A DNA stretch of 64,000 nt from an uncultured Prevotellaceae bacterium. Lineage in GTDB: Bacteria; Bacteroidota; Bacteroidia; Bacteroidales; Muribaculaceae. A program made the translations under genes and the position numbers. Below are positions 16,390 through 26,492 of the stretch, piece by piece. How positions within the stretch are numbered: the first letter of the stretch is position 1; each line of letters starts with the position of its first letter. Below the pieces are notes generated by a model, which saw nothing but the letters and a program-made list of their open reading frames with translations, did no database searches and was not told the origin of the DNA. The stretch is taken from the NCBI GenBank assembly GCA_947302275.1, contig CAMYUW010000008.1:25999-89998 (forward strand), read 5' to 3'.

Positions 16390-18324
16390 ATGAGAAAACT
16401 ACTCTTATCATTGTTTGCGCTGCTTACGGCAAGTGTAGCCGTAGCAGACAATTATCTGTATGTTGATAGTACTGAGGTCTGTTACAACCAGTGGGGAACA
16501 GTGCTGAGGGTTCCGGTCAGAGCTCATTTTGATGCGCGTGTACAGCGCATCTATCTGGACTGCTGGTCGGAACTGGGCGTTGAGGACTATGAGCTGGGCA
16601 AAGACCTCTCGGTGAATTATTACGATGAGAATGGAGTGCAGCAAACGGCGACACCTACGATGTATTCTGTAGGCACGCGCTTTACCGATGCTGACTTTGG
16701 CTTTGACCAGCAGGGCTATTGGGATCCGGATGGCACTGGAAACTATCAGTGCTATGGTAATGTCAAGTGGGAGCCGGGAGATTATGAGGAATTCTTTGTC
16801 CTGTACATCAAGATTCCTGATGACTTTTATGGCGGTGACTTTCACATTATAACGGAGGCTTCTGCGACCCAGGATGCACGTGGGGGCACGGTTCTGGAAT
16901 CCGGTGAAAACGGGCAGTCGGTTATCAAGCAAAGCAGGTTCTATATGCCTAAAACCGAAGCGCCTAAAGTCCTGTTCACAGAGGATGCCGACACATTGAC
17001 TGTCACTGTGACCGGCGAAGGCCAGTTGATTGTCAACTGGGAATACGTGAACGATAGCGTGTACTCATTCACGGTCGTTCGCGACTATGAACCGCAACTG
17101 ATTCAGGTATGGGCTTCGGCCGAAGCCTTTGGCAAAGAGCCCAGTGACGAGGTCTATGTAACTTATGAGTTTGCGGCCAAGGAGCGCCCTGTGTACGATG
17201 CGCCTACCATTGCTTGGAGTTATACTGACACCACGATGATTCTTTCATGTCAAGGGTACGGAAGTCGATACTTGTTTGTCAATGGTCAACCAGTGACTAA
17301 TCCTTACACTATCCCCAGGACAGATCGCGACTCGGTCATCATGGTCAGTGCTTATGCTCAAGGAGGCATTGCGTTGCCGAGCGATACGGTCTATAGGGAA
17401 CTCACTATTCCTGCGTTGAATTCTGAGTTTACCCCTAAACCTTCAATTAGCATCGGCCAGTATCCTGAGTATTTCAGGTTTACTCTTAATGGTAAAGGGA
17501 CGCTAAAGCTATATGTTGATGGAAAAGAGGTTGAGAATGGCTACGATTTTCCTCGCCCCGCACCCAGAGATCCTGATGTGAGTGTTTTCGTTTGCGGTAC
17601 TGCCCAAGAGGACGGAAAATATATCAGTCCCATGAGTTACATCTACACGTGGGTTCCCCACAAGGTGTTAGTCAATGACTTTGTCGAAGACAGCGTTTAT
17701 TATCTGATTGTGGGAGACCACAAAGTGTATGTGGCTACTAATGGCTATGTCGGTAACGCCTATAGCGGTGAGGTGTCTGTTCCCGATTATGTTACACACG
17801 AGGGGGTTACCTATATGGTGACCGGCGTTGATAATGGGGCGTTCAGCGATTGTGAAAATTTGACCGGTGTCACACTGGGTAACAATATCACAAGAATTGG
17901 TGATGAGTCTTTCTACGGCTGCAAGAAGTTGAAGAGCATCACTTTTGGCGATTATGTGATTAGCGTCGGAAGACTCGCGTTCTTTAACTGCACGAGTCTT
18001 GAAAGTGTGGTCATGGGCAGTGGCATGGACACCATCGCATGGCAGGCGTTCGGCAACTGCAATGCCTTGACAAATATCTTATGCAAGGCTGCAGCGCCTC
18101 CTGCACTTGCCGATGAGACCAGCATTTCGAATTATAGAAACGTGACACTGCACGTGCACCCCGCTGTGCTGGAACTTTATCAGGCTGCTGACTACTGGAA
18201 GGATTGCAGCAACATCATTGACGACTATCATGGCCAGCCTGCTGCCGGAGATGTGAACGGCGACGGCAAGGTCAGCATCGGTGACGTCACCAGGCTGATT
18301 GATATGTTGTTGGGTGATAAATAG
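16390..18324 (+). CDS. Multidomain surface protein: cohesin-like sandwich, Ig-like repeats, LRR, half dockerin
   Basis: A 644-aa secreted protein (signal peptide ending AVADN). Residues 21-190 form a beta-rich domain opening GTVLRVPVRAHFDARVQ, with an ELGVEDYELGKDLSVNY segment that weakly recalls cohesin folds (inference). Three tandem Ig-like units of about 80 residues follow (DTLTVTVTGEGQLIVNW; DTTMILSCQGYGSRYLFVNG; EYFRFTLNGKGTLKLYVDG). A short LRR_5 block at about 470-590 is next, and a single dockerin-like repeat (GDVNGDGKVSIGDVTRLIDM) ends the protein. Its paralogue with the same domain order is at 41813-43759. It is divergent from the dockerin-only gene. Confidence 0.8.
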   Translation: MRKLLLSLFALLTASVAVADNYLYVDSTEVCYNQWGTVLRVPVRAHFDARVQRIYLDCWSELGVEDYELGKDLSVNYYDENGVQQTATPTMYSVGTRFTDADFGFDQQGYWDPDGTGNYQCYGNVKWEPGDYEEFFVLYIKIPDDFYGGDFHIITEASATQDARGGTVLESGENGQSVIKQSRFYMPKTEAPKVLFTEDADTLTVTVTGEGQLIVNWEYVNDSVYSFTVVRDYEPQLIQVWASAEAFGKEPSDEVYVTYEFAAKERPVYDAPTIAWSYTDTTMILSCQGYGSRYLFVNGQPVTNPYTIPRTDRDSVIMVSAYAQGGIALPSDTVYRELTIPALNSEFTPKPSISIGQYPEYFRFTLNGKGTLKLYVDGKEVENGYDFPRPAPRDPDVSVFVCGTAQEDGKYISPMSYIYTWVPHKVLVNDFVEDSVYYLIVGDHKVYVATNGYVGNAYSGEVSVPDYVTHEGVTYMVTGVDNGAFSDCENLTGVTLGNNITRIGDESFYGCKKLKSITFGDYVISVGRLAFFNCTSLESVVMGSGMDTIAWQAFGNCNALTNILCKAAAPPALADETSISNYRNVTLHVHPAVLELYQAADYWKDCSNIIDDYHGQPAAGDVNGDGKVSIGDVTRLIDMLLGDK

Positions 18325-18351
18325 CTCTTCCCACCGATAGTGCTTTAACAG

Positions 18352-18379
18352 GGTGCGGCGCAAGACGATGCGGCGCACC
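18352..18379 (+). terminator. Hairpin after the 16390 LRR gene
   Basis: GGTGCG / CGCACC stem (6 bp, extendable by the GC-rich loop), followed by TTTAATTTTG. Confidence 0.6.
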
Positions 18380-18477
18380 TTTAATTTTGTATGATGAGAA
18401 AATGCAGAAAAGTGATGGCTTTTTCAGCGATAATACGTAATTTTGCAAGTTAAACAGATACTAACAATAGTAAAGAG

Positions 18478-20466
18478 ATGGCTATTAAGAATCATCAGGA
18501 AGTGACCGATTACGGTCTGGTGCGCGTGGCTGCTGTTGTGCCACAGGTAAATGTCGCAGATGTTGAGGGTAACCTTGCCCACATGATCGAAAGCATTGAT
18601 GAGGCCGTTGGTGCAGGAGCCCGCATTGTGGCGATGCCTGAGTTGTGTGTGACGGGTTATACCTGTGCCGACCTGTTCGGGAACGAGCTTTTGCTCGATG
18701 CCGCTGAGCAGGCACTTGTCACTCTTGCTGACAATTATAAAGATACTCCCGTGATGCTTGTCGTGGGTGCCCCGTTGCGCTGCAGCGGCCACCTGTTCAA
18801 TTGTGCCGTCGTCGTTAACGGTGGCGAGATGTGGGTGGTTCCCAAGACTTACATCCCTAATTACAAGGAGTTTTACGAGAAACGCTGGTTTACCACCAGC
18901 AATATCACTGCGATAGCGGGCAAACAGAGCATTGTGGTGGGCGGCATGGAAGTGCCTTTCGGGACCCACATGATATTTGAGGCCGGACGTGCCCGCGTGG
19001 CTGTCGAGATCTGTGAGGACTTGTGGGTGCCCGCTCCTCCCAGCAGCATTGCGGCCATCAACGGCGCCAATGTGATTGTCAACCTGTCGGCCAGCAATGA
19101 GCTGATTGGGAAACACACTTATCTGATGGACCTGATCAAGCATCAGAGCGCCCACTGCATCGCGGCATACGTCTATGCTTCATGCGGTTATGGTGAATCG
19201 ACTACCGACCTGGTCTTTGGCGGCAACGCAGTTATTGCCGAGAACGGCAAAATGCTGGCCGAGGGTCAGCGTTTCGGTACCAAGCCTCAAATGTCGCTTG
19301 CCGATATCGATATAGCTGCGCTCGAGAACGAGCGGCGCGTGAATGGCAGTTTCGCTGACAGCATGGTGCAGTTCGGCACTCAGTTTGAGCACATGAGCAT
19401 GGATGTGGCAGGGCCGTTGGATTATGAATCCACTGAACTGCTTCGCCCCGTGCGCCGTCTGCCTTTTGTCCCCAGTGAGGATGACCGCCTGACGGCCCGT
19501 TGCGAGGAAATCATCGCTATCCAGACAGAAGGTCTGATGCGACGTCTGGACTTCACGGGTATTCCCACAATCGTCGTGGGCGTGTCCGGAGGACTGGACT
19601 CAACCCTGGCTCTGCTGGTGGCCGCACGCGCATTTGACCGCATGGGCCGTGACCGCAAGAATATCCACGCCATTACGATGCCTGGCTTTGGCACTACCGA
19701 CCGCACTTACACCAACGCTTGCGCAATGGTGCGTGCGCTGGGTGTCACCCTGCATGAAATCAGTATCGCTGCTGCCGTGACCCAGCACTTCAAGGACATA
19801 GACCATGACCCTGCAAATCACGACGTGACTTACGAGAACAGTCAAGCCCGTGAGCGCACCCAGATTCTCATGGACTTTTCCAATAAGGTGAACGGCCTTG
19901 TGCTCGGAACAGGCGACTTGTCTGAACTGGCACTCGGTTGGGCTACCTATAACGGAGACCACATGTCGATGTACAACGTCAATGTAAGCATTCCCAAGAC
20001 CCTGGTGCGTCATCTGGTACGCTGGTTCGCAGGTTATCTACACGATGGCACCCCCGCCGGTAAATTAATCCATGACACGTTGCTTGACGTGCTCGACACG
20101 CCCATTAGTCCTGAGTTGACCCCAGCGGCAGGCGATGGCACCATCCTGCAGGTGACCGAGGATATCGTAGGCCCCTATGAATTACATGACTTCTTCTTGT
20201 TTAACATGTTGCGTTATGGCTTTACTCCCGCCAAACTCTATCTGCTGGCCCGCAAGGCCTTTAAGGGCACGTATGATAATGCGACCATCAAGAAGTGGCT
20301 GCGTACCTTCATGAGGCGTTTCTTCGCCCAGCAGTTTAAGCGCTCCTGCTTGCCCGATGGCCCCAAGGTGGGTAGTGTTTCGCTTTCGCCGCGTGGCGAT
20401 TGGCGAATGCCCAGCGATGCCTCTTCCCGCTTGTGGCTGGCGCAATGTGATCAATTGCCGGACTGA
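18478..20466 (+). CDS. nadE: Glutamine-dependent NAD+ synthetase
   Basis: Catalyses the last step of NAD+ synthesis: ATP-dependent amidation of nicotinic acid adenine dinucleotide, using glutamine. At 662 aa it is the two-domain form. The N-terminal nitrilase-type glutaminase carries the triad Glu55 (AMPELCVTGY), Lys123 (VPKTYIPN) and Cys179 (VEICEDLW). The C-terminal synthetase has the PP-loop VVGVSGGLDSTLAL near residue 365 and LGTGDLSELALGWATYNGDHM downstream. A -7-like box TAATTTTG at 18438-18445 precedes the gene without a clear -33. It is followed by tamB after 70 bp. Confidence 0.95.
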   Translation: MAIKNHQEVTDYGLVRVAAVVPQVNVADVEGNLAHMIESIDEAVGAGARIVAMPELCVTGYTCADLFGNELLLDAAEQALVTLADNYKDTPVMLVVGAPLRCSGHLFNCAVVVNGGEMWVVPKTYIPNYKEFYEKRWFTTSNITAIAGKQSIVVGGMEVPFGTHMIFEAGRARVAVEICEDLWVPAPPSSIAAINGANVIVNLSASNELIGKHTYLMDLIKHQSAHCIAAYVYASCGYGESTTDLVFGGNAVIAENGKMLAEGQRFGTKPQMSLADIDIAALENERRVNGSFADSMVQFGTQFEHMSMDVAGPLDYESTELLRPVRRLPFVPSEDDRLTARCEEIIAIQTEGLMRRLDFTGIPTIVVGVSGGLDSTLALLVAARAFDRMGRDRKNIHAITMPGFGTTDRTYTNACAMVRALGVTLHEISIAAAVTQHFKDIDHDPANHDVTYENSQARERTQILMDFSNKVNGLVLGTGDLSELALGWATYNGDHMSMYNVNVSIPKTLVRHLVRWFAGYLHDGTPAGKLIHDTLLDVLDTPISPELTPAAGDGTILQVTEDIVGPYELHDFFLFNMLRYGFTPAKLYLLARKAFKGTYDNATIKKWLRTFMRRFFAQQFKRSCLPDGPKVGSVSLSPRGDWRMPSDASSRLWLAQCDQLPD

Positions 20467-20536
20467 AATGTAAAAAACTAACAACGGAACAAGACAACAG
20501 TGAAAATGGCACCGAATTTGCAGTGGTGACGAAAAA

Positions 20537-23500
20537 ATGGTTGGAATGAATCTGCCCAGAGGAACATATAATGTGCTTCGCAGCGTGGTGGTAACCGCGC
20601 TGGTGACGGTTGTTGTCCTGTTCGCGTTGCTCTACCTATTGCTGCTTTTGCCTCCGGTACAGGACCGCATGTGTCGCGAAGGAGAAAAGGCCCTGAGTGA
20701 AATCCTCGATACCCGCGTTAATATAGGCTCGGTATCAATCACGCCGTTTAATCAGTTGGAACTGAATGATGTCTTGGTCAACGACCAGCAAGGGGACTCC
20801 CTGCTGATGGTGGAAAAACTGGGCGCTGGAATCAGCCTCAAGCAGCTGATAGCCGACCGCCGCATCGTCATTACGCATGCCGAGGTTATCGGTCTTAACG
20901 GCCATGTTACCCGCCCCGACAAGAACAGTCCCACCAATGTCCAGTTCATCATCGACGCTTTCAAGTCCAAAGATGACAAGCCTTCCAAGCCGTTTGATGT
21001 GCAGATCAATACGGTGGTAATGAGAAAGTCGGCTTTGACCTATGATGTGCTGGATCAGCCAGTCAAAGCCGGTCGGTTTGACGCCAACCATCTTGCTGTG
21101 AAGAATTTGCGTGCCGATTTGTCCCTGCCGCTTATCAAGAACAATGATTTTGACATCCGCGTCAAGCGTCTCTCGTTTGATGAGCGCAGTGGCTTGTCGC
21201 TACAGCGCTTGTCAACTAATGTTCACTTGACCGATCAGGCGCTCGATGTCAAGGATATAAAGATCAAAATGCCGGGCAGTGACATTGCCCTGGACGATAT
21301 CCACTTGGAGTATTCCTCACTCAAGAACCTGGGTAGCGAACTGGCTCACATGCCCTTGCACGTGAGTACTCCGGGCTGTACGGTCACACCGGCCGATTTT
21401 GCCGCCTTCTATCCTCAATTGTCTAGATTCAATGACCCAATGAGGATTGTGGCGACTGTAGTGCGTGATGGCGGCCGCATCGAGTTGCCCGTGCTGAATG
21501 TGCATTCAGGTCAAGACGGCTTGTCATTAAACCTGCGCGGCGGTTTCTCCATGCCCACTCAGGGCGGTTACAGTTCCTTTGATCTGGACCGCATTGACGT
21601 AGATGCCAACGCCAGTGCGTTATCCCAGGTGATGGAGCTCATTCCAGGAATCTCTCCTCAGGTTAGGAACATAATCACGAGGTGTGGCAACGTGAGCCTC
21701 GACGGCGTGATGCACGGCAAGCCCGGTAATGTCAACTTCAATGGCAATGTGGGCACTTCGTTAGGCAAGGCTGACCTCAATGGTATGGTGACCAGTCATC
21801 AGGGGACGACCCGCTTTGCGGGACACGTCAAGACCGATGGGCTGATGCTGGGAACCCTGCTCGATAAGCACGACCTCTTGAATGAACTGGCTCTGGATGC
21901 GCAGATTGATGCCGTAGTGAGCAACGGGGACGTTGCAGGACATCTGGACGGTAATATCCCCTTTGTTGACATCAAGGGTGTACGCTATCACAATATTACT
22001 GCCAATGTGGATAAGCAGGGCAATGATTTCACGGGTATGGTATCCATGAACGATCCCAACGGCCGCGCCAACATCGACGGTAAAGCGATACTGGCTGGGG
22101 CCAATTCCACCTGTGACCTGAATATAGTTACCGATGGACTGAATTTGGCGCGCATGGGCGTGTACAATAAATATCCCGACCACCGCGCCAAACTCACTGC
22201 GACTGCCTCGTTTTGGGGTAATTCCCTGGACAATGCAACGGGTCATGTTGAGGTCAAAGATTTCTCGTTTACCGACAACAGCGGCAACGGTATGAAATTT
22301 AATCTGATGGAACTCATCGCCGACAACAGCGATGGAGAGAGGGTCATCAGCATCGACAGCGATCACATTGACGGTTTCATCTCGGGACAATATGACTTCA
22401 AGACCATAGTGCCTACCGTCAAGCACATGTTGTCGCAGGCTTTCCCGCAGTATTTCGGGGATTATACCAACTATACCCACGCCGGTGATCCCACCAACGT
22501 GAGGTTTAACTTTGTCATCAATCCCGATGAGGATTTCAACAATATGTTTAAGTTGCCCGTTAAACTGGCTTACCGCACGATTATTGAGGGCAACTTGAGC
22601 GAGAGCGACACCACATTCAACCTGGTTGTTGATGCGCCCTTGTTGCAGCAAGGCAATAAGCTGATTGAGCGGACCCAACTCCTGGCTGAACTCGATACGG
22701 TTACCAACAGGGTAGCGCTGAATCTGCAATCCAGATATCCGACCAAGAACGGATTGATGGACCTCAACCTGGATGCCAACGGACAGGATAACCGCATCAA
22801 TGCCAACCTGGGGTGGCGCCTGCCGGGTGGACATGACTTCCATGGCAACCTTTACCTGAATGCGCTGCTCGACCGAGGCGATGACGGTAAAATGAAGGCC
22901 GAAATCGACTTGAATCCTTCTCAGCTGGTGTTTAACGATACCATTTGGATGGTTGAGAAGGGCCACATCAGTGTGGAGAATGGTGTAATTGCCGTGGATA
23001 ACATTGCCGGTGGGCGCGCTGAGCAATTCATCCGTATCAATGGCAAGGTATCGAATGATCCTGCCGACGAGTTGTGCTTGGAACTGAAGGATGTGAACCT
23101 CGATTATGTGTTTGAGACTTTGGCCATCGACCATGTGGACTTCGGTGGCAGGGCAACAAGCAAGTGCTATGCGAGTGACCTCTTGTCCGGGTCGCCCCGC
23201 TTGTACACACCAAGCCTGTATATTGAGGGTATATCCTATAATGGAGCCACAATGGGCGATATTGATATTAAGGCCTCATTTGACAATGAGACTAAGGGTA
23301 TTCTCGTCAGCGGAGACATCGCGCAACCCAATGGACGACACAGTACGCTCGATGGTGGCATTTATATTGCCGACGACTCGCTCTATATCGAATTTGATAC
23401 CGACCACGCCAACGTCGAATTCCTCAAACCCTACATGGAGGCTTTTACCAGCGATGTGGACGGCGAGATGTCGGGCAAGGCCATCCTCTTTGGCAATTTC

Positions 23501-25156
23501 CACACCATCAACTTGGCTGGTGATATCGTGGCCGATACCTTGGGTTTCCTCATCGACTATGTGAACTGCTACTACACCGCCTCTAATGTGCCCATACACA
23601 TCATTCCCGATTTTATCGAGTTTAAGGATGTCCCCATCCATGACCGGGATGGCCATGAGGCGAAATTGGGCGGATGGCTCAAGCACGATGCCTTCCACCG
23701 TCCAGAATTCAACTTTGCCATCACCGATGCGCACAACTTCCTCAGCTACGACACCAATCCGTCGATTAACCCTGACTGGTATGGCACCATCTACGGCAAC
23801 GGAGCCTGTTTTGTTGAGGGCGGACCCGGCATTGTCTCCATCAGGGTGAACATGACATCGGCACCACGCAGCAAGTTCACGCTTGTGATGAGTGATAATG
23901 AACAGGCCGACCATTACAATTTCATCACTTTCCGTGACCGCAATGCCAGCAATGCAGACGAGTTGGATGCGCCCGTTGATTCGTTGGCGATTCTGAAGAG
24001 CATGTTGTTGAAACCGGAGAACACAGAGGAGACGACCGAGCCTAGCGCCTATAGTATTGACCTGCAGGGAGATGTGACTCCCGATTTGGCCCTGACTGTC
24101 GTCATGGATCCTGTGGGTGGAGACCAAATCAAGGCGACAGGCAATGGCTCCCTGCGTTTGACCTATAACAATAACGGCGAGCTTGAGACCTTCGGAAAGT
24201 ACACTCTGGATAAGGGTACCTATAACTTCACGTTGCAGGACTTGATTCTCAAGGACTTCACCATCCGTAACGGCAGTAGCATCAGTTTCCAGGGAGATCC
24301 CTATGCCGCTGTCCTTGACCTGGAGGCCCTCTATTCGCTGAATGCCAGTCTGCGCGACCTGGATGAGTCCTTTGCTGCTGATAAAGACTTGAACCGTACC
24401 AGCGTGCCTGTTCATGCCTTGTTAAAGGCACAGGGCATTATCAGCCAGCCTGAGATATCGTTTGACCTGGAGTTCCCGTCGCTCTCAACCGATGCCTACC
24501 GCAAGGTCAAGAGTATCATCAGCACCGATGAGATGATGAACCACCAGATCATCTATCTGTTGGCGCTCAACCGTTTCTACACTCCTGAATACATGGGTTC
24601 TGGTACCAACCAGAACGAGCAGTTGATCAGCTCAGTGGCCTCGTCGGCCATTTCGGCACAGCTGAGTTCGATTCTTGGTAAGATGACCGAATACTTGTCG
24701 ATTGCGCCTAACTTCCGTTCCAACAAGGGTGACTTCAGCGATATGGAGGTGGATGTGGCCCTGTCTAGCCAGTTGCTCAACAACAGGCTGTTGCTCAACG
24801 GTAACTTTGGTTATCGTGACAACACCTACAATATGAGCAATACCAACTTCATCGGTGACTTTGACCTTGAATACCTGTTGAACAACAAGGGTACATTCAG
24901 GTTGAAGGCTTATAACCACTTCAATGACCAGAATTATTATCGTCAAGGTACCGCCCTCACCACCCAGGGTGTGGGTATTGTATGGAAGCACGATTTCAAT
25001 AAACCGAACAGCAAGAAAAAGTTGTCGCCTCAGGACAGCATCCCCAGGCGAGCCCCGATGTCACCTCCTGACGATAGCGACAGTTCACTGCGCAAGCCAG
25101 TACCCATGGTGACCTTGCGCTCATCACACCGCGATAATCCAGAACAGGCCGACTGA
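20537..25156 (+). CDS. tamB: TamB/DUF490 translocation and assembly module protein
   Basis: A 1539-aa envelope protein. A single N-terminal membrane anchor (residues 14-38, VVVTALVTVVVLFALLYLLLLL) is followed by a very long beta-rich, AsmA/TamB-like region (NIGSVSITPFNQLELNDVLV). The C-terminal DUF490 domain is at about 1150-1480: YGNGACFVEGGPGIVSIRVNM, GKYTLDKGTYNFTLQDLILKDF, LLLNGNFGYRDN. The C-terminus is Pro/Ser-rich. TamB-type proteins span the periplasm and are linked to outer-membrane protein assembly and lipid transport. The stop codon overlaps the start of the DUF4421 gene (TGATG), so the two are translationally coupled. Confidence 0.9.
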   Translation: MVGMNLPRGTYNVLRSVVVTALVTVVVLFALLYLLLLLPPVQDRMCREGEKALSEILDTRVNIGSVSITPFNQLELNDVLVNDQQGDSLLMVEKLGAGISLKQLIADRRIVITHAEVIGLNGHVTRPDKNSPTNVQFIIDAFKSKDDKPSKPFDVQINTVVMRKSALTYDVLDQPVKAGRFDANHLAVKNLRADLSLPLIKNNDFDIRVKRLSFDERSGLSLQRLSTNVHLTDQALDVKDIKIKMPGSDIALDDIHLEYSSLKNLGSELAHMPLHVSTPGCTVTPADFAAFYPQLSRFNDPMRIVATVVRDGGRIELPVLNVHSGQDGLSLNLRGGFSMPTQGGYSSFDLDRIDVDANASALSQVMELIPGISPQVRNIITRCGNVSLDGVMHGKPGNVNFNGNVGTSLGKADLNGMVTSHQGTTRFAGHVKTDGLMLGTLLDKHDLLNELALDAQIDAVVSNGDVAGHLDGNIPFVDIKGVRYHNITANVDKQGNDFTGMVSMNDPNGRANIDGKAILAGANSTCDLNIVTDGLNLARMGVYNKYPDHRAKLTATASFWGNSLDNATGHVEVKDFSFTDNSGNGMKFNLMELIADNSDGERVISIDSDHIDGFISGQYDFKTIVPTVKHMLSQAFPQYFGDYTNYTHAGDPTNVRFNFVINPDEDFNNMFKLPVKLAYRTIIEGNLSESDTTFNLVVDAPLLQQGNKLIERTQLLAELDTVTNRVALNLQSRYPTKNGLMDLNLDANGQDNRINANLGWRLPGGHDFHGNLYLNALLDRGDDGKMKAEIDLNPSQLVFNDTIWMVEKGHISVENGVIAVDNIAGGRAEQFIRINGKVSNDPADELCLELKDVNLDYVFETLAIDHVDFGGRATSKCYASDLLSGSPRLYTPSLYIEGISYNGATMGDIDIKASFDNETKGILVSGDIAQPNGRHSTLDGGIYIADDSLYIEFDTDHANVEFLKPYMEAFTSDVDGEMSGKAILFGNFHTINLAGDIVADTLGFLIDYVNCYYTASNVPIHIIPDFIEFKDVPIHDRDGHEAKLGGWLKHDAFHRPEFNFAITDAHNFLSYDTNPSINPDWYGTIYGNGACFVEGGPGIVSIRVNMTSAPRSKFTLVMSDNEQADHYNFITFRDRNASNADELDAPVDSLAILKSMLLKPENTEETTEPSAYSIDLQGDVTPDLALTVVMDPVGGDQIKATGNGSLRLTYNNNGELETFGKYTLDKGTYNFTLQDLILKDFTIRNGSSISFQGDPYAAVLDLEALYSLNASLRDLDESFAADKDLNRTSVPVHALLKAQGIISQPEISFDLEFPSLSTDAYRKVKSIISTDEMMNHQIIYLLALNRFYTPEYMGSGTNQNEQLISSVASSAISAQLSSILGKMTEYLSIAPNFRSNKGDFSDMEVDVALSSQLLNNRLLLNGNFGYRDNTYNMSNTNFIGDFDLEYLLNNKGTFRLKAYNHFNDQNYYRQGTALTTQGVGIVWKHDFNKPNSKKKLSPQDSIPRRAPMSPPDDSDSSLRKPVPMVTLRSSHRDNPEQAD

Positions 25157-26421
25157 TGTTTAAAAGGGTGGTCATATTGTTGCTGATGGCATGGCTCACA
25201 ATGAGCTCTGCTTGGTGTGGAGAGGTGTCAAGTCAGCAGGAGGTGACGACGGCCGAGGTCCCGCTAGTTCATCTCGACAGTCTGGCTAAAGGGGTCGATA
25301 GCGTTGCTTGCCGTTTGAATGACATAGCCCTGGGCATCAACAACGTTGCTGGCCGTTTGGACAGCGTTACTAACCGTTTGGACAGCCTGTCGGCGGCCAG
25401 GGATACTGAAAAATCATCCTATTGGGAATCGGTCATTTTTCGCCACGGCTGGAGTATCAACGACACCTCGATTGAATATCCGCCAGTGCTGGACTTTGGC
25501 TTTAAGGCTTACCGCTGGCTCAACCATGCCTTAAATTATTACGACTCAGCCTATGTCGTGAATCCCGGGAGGGGAAAAAAGAAGTTTAAGGTCATGCTCA
25601 AAAACAGTAACTGGATTGACTTCTACTCGGGGCATTTGAGCAAATGGGAGACTCCCGTGCAACTCAACAGTGATATCACGTCATTGTTCGGTTTCCATAT
25701 CAGCGGTATGGGTCTTAGTTTTACCTACATGCTCAATGCGAGGGATCTGCTGGCAGGAAAATTTATCCACAACCGCAGGCTGCAGTTTTCATTTACCACA
25801 TCACGCATTTTTATCGAGGGCTATTACCGCAAGAATGACCAGAGTACAGTCCACTTGCATAGGCTGGGTAAATGGATGGGTGACGATATTTTCTATGGTC
25901 TCACGCGTGAGGGGTATGGCCTGGATGCATACTATATCTTTAACCACACCCATTATTCCCAGGCTGCAGCCTACTGTTTCTCCAAGTACCAGAAGCGCAG
26001 TTCGGGTTCCCTGTTGGCTGGTATCTACCTCAGTCATCAAGATGTAGTGATGGACATGACCTACTTGAGTAATTGGTTGATGCCTTATTTGCCTGATGAG
26101 GTGACTGACTACCGTTTCCGCTATCGTGACTTCGGATTCATGATAGGCTATGGATACAGTTGGGTGTTCCATCACGGCTGGCTCTTCAACGTCACAGCAG
26201 TCCCAAGTATCGGATACCGCCACAGTTTCCCCAATTCCATCGACGGTAAGCGTTCCCTGTTGTCTACCAATCTGAACGGTCGCCTGGCTCTGGTACGCAC
26301 CGCCGGCAACTTTTTTTACGCTTTCAACTTTAACCACGAGGGTCATTGGTACCAGAGTGTCCAACACAGCTTCTACAATAGTTACAGCAACTTTGACCTT
26401 ACCGCCGGCTTCCGGTTCTGA
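25156..26421 (+). CDS. DUF4421 family outer-membrane-type protein
   Basis: A 421-aa protein with a signal peptide (MFKRVVILLLMAWLTMSSAWCG). A short heptad-like tandem follows at residues 35-75 (SLAKGVDSVACRLNDIALGI, then AGRLDSVTNRLDSLSAARD), probably coiled coil. A beta-rich domain then alternates aromatic strands (GLSFTYMLNARDLLAGK, GFMIGYGYSWVFHHGWLFNVT) and ends in an aromatic terminal strand FDLTAGFRF, as in outer-membrane beta-barrels. This fits the DUF4421 family of Bacteroidetes. Coupling to tamB suggests a role beside TamB at the outer membrane (inference). Confidence 0.8.
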   Translation: MFKRVVILLLMAWLTMSSAWCGEVSSQQEVTTAEVPLVHLDSLAKGVDSVACRLNDIALGINNVAGRLDSVTNRLDSLSAARDTEKSSYWESVIFRHGWSINDTSIEYPPVLDFGFKAYRWLNHALNYYDSAYVVNPGRGKKKFKVMLKNSNWIDFYSGHLSKWETPVQLNSDITSLFGFHISGMGLSFTYMLNARDLLAGKFIHNRRLQFSFTTSRIFIEGYYRKNDQSTVHLHRLGKWMGDDIFYGLTREGYGLDAYYIFNHTHYSQAAAYCFSKYQKRSSGSLLAGIYLSHQDVVMDMTYLSNWLMPYLPDEVTDYRFRYRDFGFMIGYGYSWVFHHGWLFNVTAVPSIGYRHSFPNSIDGKRSLLSTNLNGRLALVRTAGNFFYAFNFNHEGHWYQSVQHSFYNSYSNFDLTAGFRF

Positions 26422-26435
26422 ATGCACAAAACATA

Positions 26436-26478
26436 TAACACAAGAGGCTGTGTCATTATGGCACAGCCTCTTGTGTTA
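26436..26478. terminator. Bidirectional terminator between DUF4421 and the large LRR gene
   Basis: Perfect 17-bp stem (arms begin TAACACAAGAGGCTGTG) with a 9-nt loop, between convergent stops at 26421 and 26493. Confidence 0.85.
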
Positions 26479-26492
26479 ATTATTGCCAGGGA